From Agrobacterium tumefaciens (GTDB lineage: Bacteria > Pseudomonadota > Alphaproteobacteria > Rhizobiales > Rhizobiaceae), in NCBI RefSeq assembly GCF_005221385.1, contig NZ_CP039904.1:930001-994000 (forward strand): a stretch of DNA of 64,000 bases, given 5' to 3'. Positions within the stretch are counted from its first letter, which is position 1, and each line of letters opens with the position of its first letter. The position numbers were made by a program, and so were the translations under genes. Shown here in pieces: positions 1 through 7,803 of the stretch. Under the pieces are notes generated by a model. The model saw only the letters and a program-made list of their open reading frames with translations, made no database searches and was not told the origin of the DNA.

Positions 1-1095
1 CGTCTTCCCGGGCCGATCTTCAACTACATAGACGGCGCCGCCGATGACGAGGTAACGTATCGGCGGAACACGGCTGCGTTCGAAAATTGCGATCTTGTTC
101 CGGATGTGCTGCGCGGCGTGTCCGACGTGGACATGTCGGTCACCGTCATGGGGCAAAAGCTCTCCATGCCGGTCTATTGTTCCCCGACGGCGCTGCAGCG
201 CCTCTTCCACCATCAGGGAGAGCGAGCGGTCGCGGCCGCGGCGGGAAAATTCGGCACCATGTTCGGCGTCTCCTCGCTCGGCACCACCAGTCTTGAGGAA
301 GCGCGCCGGATCAGCGGCGGGCCGCAGGTCTATCAGTTCTATTTCCACAAGGATCGTGGCCTCAACCGCGATATGATGGCACGCGCCAAAAGCGCCGGCG
401 TCGAGACAATGATGCTGACCGTGGACAGCATTACCGGCGGAAACCGCGAGCGCGACAAGCGCACCGGTTTTGCCATCCCCTTCAAGCTCAATCTCTCCGG
501 CATCGCGCAATTCGCCATCAAGCCGGCCTGGGGCATCAATTATCTGACACATGAGCGCTTCAGCCTGCCACAGCTCGACGGCCACATCAAAATGGATGGC
601 GGGGCTCTGTCCATCAGCCGCTATTTCACCGAGATGCTGGACCCTTCCATGAACTGGGATGACGTGGCGCAGATGGTACGAGAATGGGATGGGCCTTTCT
701 GCCTCAAAGGCGTCATGTCGGTTGACGACGCGCGGCGGGCCGTCGAAATCGGCTGCAGCGGCATCGTGCTCTCCAATCATGGCGGTCGCCAGCTCGATGG
801 TTCCCGCAGCGCCTTCGACCAGCTGGCAGAGATCGTCGATGCGGTTGGCGACCGGATCGATGTGATGATGGATGGCGGCGTACAGCGCGGAACCCATGTC
901 CTGAAAGCCCTGTCTCTGGGCGCAAAGGCTGTGGGGCTCGGCCGCTATTATCTTTTCCCTCTCGCTGCCGCCGGCCAGCCCGGGGTGGAAAGGGCGCTGG
1001 AAATGATGCGTATCGAAATCGAACGCGGCATGAAGCTGATGGGCTGCACCACTGTCGAGCAGCTGACGCGACGAAATCTACGGTTTCACGGCTAG
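1..1095 (+). CDS. FMN-dependent alpha-hydroxy-acid (L-lactate) dehydrogenase, 5' partial
   Basis: This frame is open from the first base, so the N-terminus lies outside the window; 364 residues are visible. It belongs to the L-lactate dehydrogenase/glycolate oxidase family, TIM-barrel flavoproteins that oxidise 2-hydroxyacids to 2-oxoacids. The N-terminal PGPIFNYIDGAADDE segment and the SNHGGRQLDG motif with the family's catalytic histidine are both present, as is the late GGVQRGTHVLKALSLGA segment for FMN phosphate binding. By family knowledge only a few dozen residues are missing. Substrate choice between lactate, glycolate and mandelate cannot be settled from sequence. It converges on the small membrane gene that follows, with no clear terminator between them. 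Confidence 0.9.
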   Translation, partial: RLPGPIFNYIDGAADDEVTYRRNTAAFENCDLVPDVLRGVSDVDMSVTVMGQKLSMPVYCSPTALQRLFHHQGERAVAAAAGKFGTMFGVSSLGTTSLEEARRISGGPQVYQFYFHKDRGLNRDMMARAKSAGVETMMLTVDSITGGNRERDKRTGFAIPFKLNLSGIAQFAIKPAWGINYLTHERFSLPQLDGHIKMDGGALSISRYFTEMLDPSMNWDDVAQMVREWDGPFCLKGVMSVDDARRAVEIGCSGIVLSNHGGRQLDGSRSAFDQLAEIVDAVGDRIDVMMDGGVQRGTHVLKALSLGAKAVGLGRYYLFPLAAAGQPGVERALEMMRIEIERGMKLMGCTTVEQLTRRNLRFHG

Positions 1096-1122
1096 AGCCG
1101 TATTCCGTATTTCCAAGCATGC

Positions 1123-1467
1123 TCACAGCTTCCCGCTGTAGTCACAGGCCATTTCCACCGCGTTTCGCCGATATTCCAGGAGCGCTGCACCGATATTCCA
1201 GATAAGCGCCAAGGATACCAGCACGCAAATGCTACCGGAAATCAAGGAGCGGTGGCGTTTGGCACCCGACAGAAACAGCCAGCCGATGATGGCATAGGCT
1301 GCAAGTGCTGGTACGGCAGGCATCAGAACCGATATAGGCCCGTCGCAATCTGCCGCCTCGATGCCGATGGCGCGATACTCAGCCGGCGTTGTCACGACAC
1401 CGAGGACGGCGACGGGCAACATCGCAGCGAGAACCGCATAACGGAAGAAACGAGGCGTATCGGGCAT
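1123..1467 (-). CDS. Small hypothetical membrane protein
   Basis: I do not recognise this 114-residue protein. It has three hydrophobic stretches, at about residues 9-25, 45-67 and 76-95, so it is probably an inner-membrane protein. A short loop with Cys at residue 40 lies between the first two and another Cys lies near the C-terminus. It is transcribed away from the MarR-GNAT gene. Codon use resembles neighbouring genes and the ATG is preceded by purine-rich sequence, so it is probably real, but no function can be assigned. Confidence 0.55.
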   Translation of the reverse strand: MPDTPRFFRYAVLAAMLPVAVLGVVTTPAEYRAIGIEAADCDGPISVLMPAVPALAAYAIIGWLFLSGAKRHRSLISGSICVLVSLALIWNIGAALLEYRRNAVEMACDYSGKL

Positions 1468-1554
1468 ATCGGCTCCATAGCCGGATAATTAAATTTAGCG
1501 ACTTGCCCGCAAACTTCCATACGGACTGCTTTAATGGTGTTTTCTCGAAAGCCG

Positions 1555-1589
1555 CCGTTCAGCAACGTCATGTTGGCGTTCCTGAACGG
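1555..1589. other. Nested inverted repeat in divergent intergenic region
   Basis: Arms CCGTTCAG (1555-1562) and CTGAACGG (1582-1589) enclose a second pair, CAAC (1563-1566) and GTTG (1572-1575), with a five-base loop. It lies in the 229-bp gap between the small membrane gene and the MarR-GNAT gene. There is no T-run on either side, so it is not an intrinsic terminator. It may be an operator or a stabilising mRNA hairpin. Confidence 0.35.
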
Positions 1590-1666
1590 GAGCTTGCCCT
1601 ATTTTACAGAGAAATCCAGCATTTTACGGAATCCAAACTTGGCAGACAGCGCAGAATGTGATTATA

Positions 1667-1681
1667 GTTGCATGATGCAAC
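1667..1681. promoter_or_regulatory. Palindromic operator, probable MarR-type site
   Basis: GTTGCATGATGCAAC is a perfect palindrome with seven-base arms around a central G. It ends 15 bases before the ATG of the MarR-GNAT gene. MarR proteins bind palindromes of this size as dimers and commonly repress their own promoter, so autoregulation is the simplest reading. The binding protein is inferred from position only. Confidence 0.55.
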
Positions 1682-1696
1682 CATAATGGATTTAGC

Positions 1697-2638
1697 ATGC
1701 CCGAACAGTCCCTTCCCATAAATGACATCCGCTTCACCTCGCGTCGGCTTGTCCGTGAACTCGGCTTCATGGGCGGGGATTTCGCCGGCACCGATCTGCC
1801 GCCCTCTGCCGTGCATGCCCTGATCGAGATCGAGACATGCCCGGGCATCACGGCGCGCGATCTGGGGAAGCTTCTGCGGCTCGAAAAATCGAGTGTCAGC
1901 CGCATGCTTCGCAAACTCATTCTGTCCGGGGATGTTCTGGAGGCGGCGGACAGTGAAGATAACCGCATCAAGCGGCTCTATCTGGCCGGACGAGGGCGGG
2001 ATCGGGTCGGTGCCATTCACGCCTTCGCAAACCGGCAGGTATCGAACGCCCTTTCACGGCTTGCCCTGGCGGATGGCCGCACCATTCTGGAAGGGCTTCG
2101 TCTTTACGCCGACGCGCTGGAAGACCGGAGCGATGCCGCGGTGCCCACCGTGGAGATCGTAGAGGGTTACAGGCCCGGTCTCATCGCCCGCATCACGCAG
2201 ATGCATGCGCTTTATTACGCCCGGACATCCGGTTTCGGCCAGCCTTTCGAATCCGTTGTGGCTGAGGGTCTCGCCTCCTTTTGCAACCGGCTCGAAAAAC
2301 CACAAAACGCAGTATGGGCCGCAATGCGCGGGCAAGAGATTATCGGCTCCGTCGCCATCGACGGCGAAGACTTGGGATCGGACATCGCGCACCTACGCTG
2401 GTTCATTGTTGATGACGGCGTGCGCGGTGGCGGTGTAGGGCGCAGGCTGCTCGCCGCGGCACTCGCCTTTGCCGACAGAAAGGCTTTCGCCGAAACGCAT
2501 CTATGGACATTTAACGGTCTTTCGGCCGCACGGCACCTTTACGAGACCCATGGTTTCGCCTGTGTCGAGGAACGTCCCGGCAGCCAATGGGGAAGCGAGG
2601 TTCTGGAGCAGCGTTTCGTCAGGCCACGAGAGCTTTGA
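1697..2638 (+). CDS. MarR-type winged-helix / GNAT acetyltransferase fusion
   Basis: This 313-residue protein has two domains. Residues 1-140 are a MarR-type winged helix, with the recognition-helix region at about 51-75 (DLGKLLRLEKSSVSRMLRKL). Residues 155-313 are a GNAT N-acetyltransferase with the acetyl-CoA loop RGGGVGRRLL near 244-253 and the closing ARHLYETHGF motif. Such fusions are a known family, but few members have known substrates. A perfect palindrome lies just upstream, suggesting self-control. No strong ribosome binding site is visible. It may acetylate a small amine or amino acid and regulate in response to it; the neighbouring ornithine/citrulline genes make this plausible but do not prove it. 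Confidence 0.85.
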   Translation: MPEQSLPINDIRFTSRRLVRELGFMGGDFAGTDLPPSAVHALIEIETCPGITARDLGKLLRLEKSSVSRMLRKLILSGDVLEAADSEDNRIKRLYLAGRGRDRVGAIHAFANRQVSNALSRLALADGRTILEGLRLYADALEDRSDAAVPTVEIVEGYRPGLIARITQMHALYYARTSGFGQPFESVVAEGLASFCNRLEKPQNAVWAAMRGQEIIGSVAIDGEDLGSDIAHLRWFIVDDGVRGGGVGRRLLAAALAFADRKAFAETHLWTFNGLSAARHLYETHGFACVEERPGSQWGSEVLEQRFVRPREL

Positions 2639-2675
2639 TCTCACAGACACCCTGCAGCCAAACCGATGGCCGCAC

Positions 2676-3113
2676 TTAAACACTGCTGAGCAGGAGGCTG
2701 GTTTCGCTGTTCGAGACGCCGTCTATCATACGGACCTCCCGCAGCACCCGGTCGAAATCCGAGAGGCTGCCGGCGCGGATATTCGCCACCAGATCCCAAT
2801 TGCCATTGGTGGTATGGAGCGAGGAAATCTCGGCAATGCCACGAAGCTTGCGGATAACCTGCGTGGTCGATTTTCCCATGACCTCGATCATCATCACCGC
2901 ATGGACCGCCCGGTCATCATAGTCCTCGCGCACCCGCACGGTAAATCCAAGCAGTGTGCCGGTTTCCGTCAGCCGGTCCAGCCTGTTCTGCACCGTGCCG
3001 CGCGCGACACCCAGCGCATCGGAAAGTTTGGCTAGCGACGCCCGGCCATCGACCCTGAGATGGGCGATGATTTGCCGGTCGAGTTCATCGGGTATGTATT
3101 TTGCAATACTCAT
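2676..3113 (-). CDS. Lrp/AsnC-family transcriptional regulator
   Basis: This 145-residue protein has an N-terminal helix-turn-helix (LDRQIIAHLRVDGRASLAKL, then the recognition helix RGTVQNRLDRL) and a C-terminal RAM/AsnC ligand-binding domain (ending IDGVSNSETSLLLSSV). Family members are octameric or dimeric regulators sensing amino acids. The ATG at 3113 is preferred over an upstream TTG at 3134 because it begins at the conserved start of the domain. The gene is divergent from ornithine cyclodeaminase with an Lrp-type dyad between them, so it probably controls ocd/ctlX in response to an amino acid such as ornithine or proline, and represses itself. Confidence 0.88.
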   Translation of the reverse strand: MSIAKYIPDELDRQIIAHLRVDGRASLAKLSDALGVARGTVQNRLDRLTETGTLLGFTVRVREDYDDRAVHAVMMIEVMGKSTTQVIRKLRGIAEISSLHTTNGNWDLVANIRAGSLSDFDRVLREVRMIDGVSNSETSLLLSSV

Positions 3114-3139
3114 GGAATCTGACCGATTTGACAATTGGA

Positions 3140-3156
3140 TTGAACATATTGTTCAA
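3140..3156. promoter_or_regulatory. Lrp-type operator between lrp-like gene and ocd
   Basis: TTGAACATATTGTTCAA is a perfect dyad with seven-base arms around TAT. It lies in the 130-bp divergent region. A further half-site TTGAACA occurs at 3193-3199 and a TTGACA box at 3128-3133 overlaps its edge. AsnC/Lrp proteins bind repeated dyads of this kind, so this is probably the control site for both directions. Confidence 0.65.
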
Positions 3157-3243
3157 ACTGGCTTCAGAAACAACAAGCTTCTGCGATTTCGGTTGAACAG
3201 GCCCGGCAGCTATCTTCGTTCCAGCAAGCGAGGAGTTGCCCAT

Positions 3244-4293
3244 ATGCCCCTGTCCCCGTCGCCAAAAGCCCTTATTCCTTTCGTCAGCGTCGAGAACATG
3301 ATGCGCCTGGTGCATCATATCGGCATAGAGCAGATGCTGGTTGAGCTTACAGATGCCATCGAGGCGGATTTTCGCCGGTGGCCATGCTTTGACAAGACGC
3401 CGCGCATCGCCTCGCATTCGCGCGAAGGTGTCATCGAACTGATGCCGACCTCCGACGGGGAGATTTACGGCTTCAAATATGTGAACGGCCATCCGAAAAA
3501 CATGGCGGAAGGGCTTCAGACGGTCACCGCCTTCGGCCTGCTCGCATCCGTCTCCACCGGTTATCCGGTGCTCTTGACGGAGATGACCCTTTTGACGGCG
3601 CTGCGCACTGCCGCCACCTCGGCAATGGCCGCCCGGCATCTCGCGCCGAAGGGTGTGAAAGCCATGGCGATGATCGGTAACGGAGCTCAGGCGGAGTTTC
3701 AGGCGCTGGCGATGAAGGCGGTGCTCGGCATTGAGGAGGTACGCCTCTACGATATCGATCCCCGCGCTACCGAAAAGACCGCCGCAAACCTGAAGGAAAG
3801 CGGCCTGACGGTGATCCCATGCAAATCGGCACAGGCTGCAATCGAAGGGGCCGGCATCATCACCACCTGCACCGCCGACAAGCAATATGCGACCATCCTG
3901 ACCGACAATATGGTCGGCGCCGGCGTGCACATCAACGCCATCGGCGGCGATTGCCCCGGCAAGACGGAATTGCACAGGGATATTCTGCTGCGCGCCGACA
4001 CCTTTGTCGAATATCCGCCGCAGACACGCATCGAAGGTGAAATCCAGCAGATGGACGCGGATTATCCGGTGACCGAGCTTTGGAAAGTGGTTCTCGGCGA
4101 GGCCGAAGGCCGTCAGGACACACGCCAGATCACCCTGTTCGACAGCGTCGGTTTCGCCATAGAGGATTTTTCCGCCCTGCGTTACGTGCGTGGCAAACTC
4201 GAAGGCTCGAGCTTCTATCAGGAAATCGACATCATCGCCGATCCCGATGATCCGCGTGATCTCTTCGGCATGTTGCAACGCGCCCGGACCTGA
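3244..4293 (+). CDS. ocd: Ornithine cyclodeaminase
   Basis: Ornithine cyclodeaminase converts L-ornithine to L-proline and ammonia using bound NAD. The 349-residue product matches the family in length and carries the Rossmann-type segment AMIGNGAQAEFQALAM followed by an acidic strand end (VRLYDIDPRA). It also has the typical NAIGGDCPGKTEL segment. The ATG at 3244 is chosen because GAGGAG lies a suitable distance upstream and the protein begins at the conserved N-terminus; the same frame is open further upstream but lacks support. ctlX follows after 8-11 bases. Mu-crystallin-like ketimine reductases are related, but the ctlX neighbour favours ornithine. Confidence 0.92.
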   Translation: MPLSPSPKALIPFVSVENMMRLVHHIGIEQMLVELTDAIEADFRRWPCFDKTPRIASHSREGVIELMPTSDGEIYGFKYVNGHPKNMAEGLQTVTAFGLLASVSTGYPVLLTEMTLLTALRTAATSAMAARHLAPKGVKAMAMIGNGAQAEFQALAMKAVLGIEEVRLYDIDPRATEKTAANLKESGLTVIPCKSAQAAIEGAGIITTCTADKQYATILTDNMVGAGVHINAIGGDCPGKTELHRDILLRADTFVEYPPQTRIEGEIQQMDADYPVTELWKVVLGEAEGRQDTRQITLFDSVGFAIEDFSALRYVRGKLEGSSFYQEIDIIADPDDPRDLFGMLQRART

Positions 4294-4304
4294 GGAGCAG
4301 AATG

Positions 4305-5228
4305 ATGAAAAAAAACTATTCCATTCAGGCGCCGGCCGCCGTCGTCATGGTGCGTCCGCATCATTTCACGGTCAATACAGAGACCGCCGCTGACAACCGG
4401 TTTCAGGCAACACCCGACAGCGGCGAGGACTTCAGCGCCATCGCCCATGCGGAAATCACCCGAGCGGCACAGACACTGGAAAGCCATGGCGTGACGGTGC
4501 ATCTATTTGAAGACGAAGGCACACAAACACCCGATTCCGTCTTTCCCAACAACTGGTTTTCCACCCATGCCGGCGGCCATGTCGCAATTTATCCGATGAA
4601 GGCCGAAAGCCGCAGGCGCGAGCGTCGGCACGATGTCATCGAGATGTTGAAGAGCCGCTATCGCGTTCAGGACATCATCGATTATTCCGGCCTGGAACCG
4701 GACGGTCTTTTTCTGGAAGGCACGGGCGCCATGGTTCTCGATCATATCGACCGTGTCGCTTATGCCGTGCGGTCCGACCGCACCGACCCGATCGCGCTCG
4801 AGCGCTTCTCGACGCATTTCAACTTCGAGCCGATGGTGTTCGATGCCCGTGATGAGGCGGGCGTGCCGGTCTACCACACCAATGTCCTGATGTGCATCGG
4901 CACGGATTACGCAATGATCGGCCTCGACATGATCGCCGACGAAGGCCGGCGCGCGGAAATCGTCGCCCGCCTCGAACGATCGGGACGACGGGTCATCGCG
5001 CTCACCAATGCCCAGATCCGCGGCTTCGCCGGCAACGCGCTGGAGTTGCAGGGGCGGGACGGGCGCATCCTCGCCCTTTCCAACACCGCTTACGCTTCGC
5101 TCACCGCGGCGCAGAGGGACACGATCCGCGAAAGCGCCGTTCCAGTCGCGCTTGACATACCGACCGTCGAGAAAGCCGGCGGTTCAGTTCGCTGCACGCT
5201 TGCCGGCATTCACCTGACACCACGATGA
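4305..5228 (+). CDS. ctlX: Amidinotransferase-family hydrolase, CtlX-type citrulline hydrolase
   Basis: This 307-residue protein belongs to the amidinotransferase/dimethylargininase superfamily. Characteristic segments are the N-terminal VVMVRPHHF, the DSVFPNNWFSTH motif, and VPVYHTNVLMCIG, which holds the catalytic-type His; a late Cys (SVRCTLAGIHL) fits the nucleophile. CtlX proteins are proposed to hydrolyse citrulline to ornithine, which fits the ocd gene immediately before it. Two adjacent ATGs exist at 4302 and 4305; the second has better spacing from GAGGAG. Alternative substrates in this superfamily are dimethylarginine and arginine. Confidence 0.82.
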   Translation: MKKNYSIQAPAAVVMVRPHHFTVNTETAADNRFQATPDSGEDFSAIAHAEITRAAQTLESHGVTVHLFEDEGTQTPDSVFPNNWFSTHAGGHVAIYPMKAESRRRERRHDVIEMLKSRYRVQDIIDYSGLEPDGLFLEGTGAMVLDHIDRVAYAVRSDRTDPIALERFSTHFNFEPMVFDARDEAGVPVYHTNVLMCIGTDYAMIGLDMIADEGRRAEIVARLERSGRRVIALTNAQIRGFAGNALELQGRDGRILALSNTAYASLTAAQRDTIRESAVPVALDIPTVEKAGGSVRCTLAGIHLTPR

Positions 5229-5245
5229 TGGGATCTCAGGCCGGG

Positions 5246-5297
5246 ATTTTGAGCGAATGTCGATTTCACCAATGCGACTATACAAATCGCTCAAAAT
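5246..5297. other. Long inverted repeat downstream of ctlX
   Basis: Perfect 11-base arms ATTTTGAGCGA (5246-5256) and TCGCTCAAAAT (5287-5297) are separated by 30 bases. It starts 18 bases after the ctlX stop, within the 405-bp gap before the next gene. It may act as an mRNA 3' structure or as an operator for the transporter genes; the long loop argues against a classical terminator. Confidence 0.45.
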
Positions 5298-5372
5298 GCC
5301 TGCAGAAAATGCGCTGAAATGCCATTTTTTATAGCCGTTCAACTTCGCTAGACTGTTTTTTATCGATGCAGC

Positions 5373-5396
5373 GGCGGTCCTTTCATCTGGGCCGCC
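5373..5396. other. Hairpin in leader of amino-acid ABC operon
   Basis: GGCGGTCC (5373-5380) pairs with GGGCCGCC (5389-5396) across an eight-base loop, with one G-T wobble. It sits in the gap between ctlX and the transporter operon, upstream of the possible attenuator at 5572-5618. Confidence 0.35.
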
Positions 5397-5438
5397 AGCG
5401 CATCTCTCGTCATCCAAAGGCTTGGGAGGGCCTTCCTC

Positions 5439-5477
5439 ATGAAGATAAAAATAAAGAAATCACTGCTCATGTTCTGA
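5439..5477 (+). other. Possible leader peptide ORF, 12 codons
   Basis: The frame reads MKIKIKKSLLMF and stops. GGGAGGG lies eight bases before the ATG. Four of twelve codons are lysine. It lies upstream of competing hairpins that end in CTTTTTA before a polar amino-acid transporter operon, which is the layout of peptide-controlled attenuation. A chance ORF of this size is common, so this is a weak call. Confidence 0.2.
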
Positions 5478-5571
5478 CGTTCGTCGCCAGAAGAAGCCCC
5501 GTGCCGTCTCTATGATCCGCGACAGCAAAAGGGCGTTTCCTCAACATATATTCCCCGTTGTTTTTCACCTT

Positions 5572-5618
5572 CGTGCAGCGCGTTCCGCTGTCCGCAGCCA
5601 GATGGCTGCACGCTTTTT
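5572..5618 (+). promoter_or_regulatory. Possible attenuator upstream of amino-acid ABC operon
   Basis: CGTGCAGC (5572-5579) can pair with GCTGCACG (5605-5612), which is followed by CTTTTTA, giving a terminator-like helix. The same right arm can instead form a compact hairpin, GCAGCCA (5594-5600) with TGGCTGC (5603-5609). The two pairings exclude each other. The structure ends 16 bases before the binding-protein ATG. Confidence 0.35.
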
Positions 5619-5633
5619 ATACGGAGTTTTCCC

Positions 5634-6410
5634 ATGTCGATCCTCAAGAAAATAGCTCTTGCCGGGCTGGCCGTCGCGGCGCTGGCATCGGCCTTGCCGG
5701 CCTCCGCCGACGATCTGGCCAAGGTCAGGGAACGCGGCACTTTCAGCTTCGCCATGAGCGGCAGCTTTCCACCCTTCAGCTTCGTCAACGACAAGAACGA
5801 AGTCGTCGGCTTCGATGTCGATATCGGCAATGAACTGGCAAAGCGCCTTGGCGTGAAGCCGGTTGTGGTGACGACGGCATGGGACGGCATCATCGCCGGC
5901 CTGATTTCCGGCAAATACGAAGCAGTCGTGGGATCCATGACCATCACGCCGGAACGCGAAAAGGCCGTCGCCTTCGCCGGCCCCTATTACCATAGCGGCA
6001 GGGCCGTCTTCGTCCCCGAGACATCCCCGGCAAAATCCCTCGATGACCTGAAGGACAAGAGCGTCGGCGTCACCCTCGGTGAAGTCAGTGACAAGTGGGC
6101 GCGCCAGCGCGGCGACTGGACCGTGCGGACATACAAAGCTCTGTCGGAAGCGCTGCTCGACCTCCAGGCCGGCCGCATCGACGCCATCGCCGCCGATTCC
6201 ATTCCCGTTCTCGTGGCCTCGAAAAGCAGCGGGCAGAATGTACGGGAAATCGCCATTCCCGATGCCGGAAACGGCGACAGTATCGGCATTGCGTTGCGCA
6301 AGAACAGCGGCGAACTCAAGGAGGTGATCCAGAAGGCGCTGGAAGACATGCGCGCCGACGGCACCTACGAAAAGATTTCGATGAAATGGGTCGGCCGCGA
6401 CATTCGCTGA
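5634..6410 (+). CDS. Amino-acid ABC transporter substrate-binding protein
   Basis: This 258-residue periplasmic protein belongs to SBP family 3. Residues 1-25 form a signal peptide (KKIALAGLAVAALASALPASA then cleavage before DDL). The family signature is seen at about 60-73 (GFDVDIGNELAKRL), followed by WDGIIAGLISGKYEAVVGSMTITPER. It is first in a four-gene operon with two permeases and an ATPase. The nearby ornithine cyclodeaminase and CtlX genes suggest ornithine, citrulline or arginine as ligand, but this is inference. GGAG lies seven bases before the ATG. Confidence 0.92.
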   Translation: MSILKKIALAGLAVAALASALPASADDLAKVRERGTFSFAMSGSFPPFSFVNDKNEVVGFDVDIGNELAKRLGVKPVVVTTAWDGIIAGLISGKYEAVVGSMTITPEREKAVAFAGPYYHSGRAVFVPETSPAKSLDDLKDKSVGVTLGEVSDKWARQRGDWTVRTYKALSEALLDLQAGRIDAIAADSIPVLVASKSSGQNVREIAIPDAGNGDSIGIALRKNSGELKEVIQKALEDMRADGTYEKISMKWVGRDIR

Positions 6411-6436
6411 CAGCCGCCCCGATGCAAACCGTGGAA

Positions 6437-6461
6437 GGAAGGTTCCCTCCGTGGACCTTCC
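6437..6461 (+). other. Intercistronic hairpin after substrate-binding-protein gene
   Basis: GGAAGGT (6437-6443) pairs with ACCTTCC (6455-6461). There is no T-run. Hairpins between a binding-protein gene and its permease commonly protect the upstream mRNA, so that the periplasmic protein is made in excess. Confidence 0.45.
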
Positions 6462-6491
6462 CTTTCCTTTCTCAGTTCGAGAGGAGGCACA

Positions 6492-7139
6492 ATGGGCTTC
6501 TCCTTAATGACGCAGGTGTTTCCATTTTTTCTGGAAGCCGCGCTCGTCACGCTTGAAATCACCATACTCGCTCTGGCGCTCGGCCTCGTCCTCGCCACGC
6601 TCGCAACAGCGGCGCGCCTTGCCCGGTCGAAGCTTCTGCGCTTTGTCGGGAGCGCCTATGTCAGCGTTTTTCGCGGGACGCCCTGCCTGCTGCAGCTTTT
6701 CATCCTCTATTACGGTGGCCCGCAGATCGGTATCGATCTCGACCCCTTCACTGCCGGCGCGATCGGCCTCGGCATCAATGTCGGTGCCTATCTTGCCGAA
6801 GCCATGCGCGGTGCGATCCTGACCGTCGACAAGGGGCAAACGGAAGCGGCCCGGTCGATCGGTTTCGCCCGCGGGCAAACAATGCGGCTCGTGGTGTTGC
6901 CGCAAGCCGGCCGCTTGATGATCCGTTCCATCGGCGTCAATACGATCATGCTGCTCAAGGGCTCTTCGCTGGTCTCCGCCATCTCGGTCGTGGAACTGAC
7001 CTATACCGCCCAACGCTTCATCGGCTCGACCTATCGTCCCTTTGAAATCTTCGCCGTCTCGGCAGCCATATACATGGTGCTGGTCTATCTGCTTGCCCGT
7101 CTGATCGACGCGCTCGATGCCCGTTTTGCGCTGAAATAG
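6492..7139 (+). CDS. Amino-acid ABC transporter permease, HisQ/HisM type (first)
   Basis: This 215-residue inner-membrane protein of the His/Glu/Gln/Arg permease family has about five membrane segments. The EAA loop that docks the ATPase is seen as EAARSIGFARGQTMRLVVLPQAGR (about 117-140), and the FRGTPCLLQLFILYYG segment is typical of the family. GAGAGGAGG lies just before the ATG. It is followed ten bases later by the second permease, so the two probably form the heterodimeric channel. Confidence 0.92.
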   Translation: MGFSLMTQVFPFFLEAALVTLEITILALALGLVLATLATAARLARSKLLRFVGSAYVSVFRGTPCLLQLFILYYGGPQIGIDLDPFTAGAIGLGINVGAYLAEAMRGAILTVDKGQTEAARSIGFARGQTMRLVVLPQAGRLMIRSIGVNTIMLLKGSSLVSAISVVELTYTAQRFIGSTYRPFEIFAVSAAIYMVLVYLLARLIDALDARFALK

Positions 7140-7149
7140 GAGGTATTCC

Positions 7150-7803
7150 ATGCTGGATTTCACCATCGTTCCGCCCTTTGCCGCTGCGATCCTCACCGGC
7201 GCGCTGTGGACGGTCATCATCGCCGCAAGCGCCGCCGTCATCAGCTTTGCCGGCGGCGTGCTCATCGCGCTCGCCACGCTTTATGCACCGCGTATCGCCC
7301 AATATCCCGTACGTTTCGTCAGTTGGGTGCTCATGGGAACGCCGCTGCTACTGCAGCTCTATTTCATCTACTACGGCCTTTCCCAGATTGGGGTGAACAT
7401 TCCGGCAATATGGACCGGCATCATCGGCCTCGGACTGCATTTCGCCATCTACAATGCCGATATCATCCGTGTCTGCATCCTCGGCATCGATAACGGCCAG
7501 ACGGAGGGCGCCCGCAGCATCGGTTTCAGCAAGGTGCAGACGCTGCGTTACATCATCGTGCCGCAGGCCGTGGTCCGCGCGCTGCCGCAAATCGGCAACA
7601 ACATGATCGCCATGCTGAAGGACACCGCCGTGGTTTCGGTTCTCGGCGTTTCCGAACTGGTTCTCGCCTCCCAGCAGGCAATCAGCGAAACCTATCGCCC
7701 CTTCGAATTCTATCTCGTCGCCGCCGCGATCTACTACGCGATCAATCTGACGCTGGAATTCGCATTGCGCAGGACCGACAAGAAAATGGAGTTTATCCGA
7801 TGA
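7150..7803 (+). CDS. Amino-acid ABC transporter permease, HisQ/HisM type (second)
   Basis: This 217-residue permease has the same layout as its neighbour, with [15 protein letters not shown] and the ATPase-docking loop [30 protein letters not shown] lies seven bases before the ATG. Its last codons overlap the start of the ATPase gene (ATGA at 7800-7803), so the two are translationally coupled. Confidence 0.92.
   Translation: MLDFTIVPPFAAAILTGALWTVIIAASAAVISFAGGVLIALATLYAPRIAQYPVRFVSWVLMGTPLLLQLYFIYYGLSQIGVNIPAIWTGIIGLGLHFAIYNADIIRVCILGIDNGQTEGARSIGFSKVQTLRYIIVPQAVVRALPQIGNNMIAMLKDTAVVSVLGVSELVLASQQAISETYRPFEFYLVAAAIYYAINLTLEFALRRTDKKMEFIR

Noticed and set aside
2956..3243. N-terminal extension of the ornithine cyclodeaminase frame by 96 codons
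   Set aside because: It would run antisense through the Lrp gene and the operator; the ATG at 3244 has a good ribosome site and matches family length.
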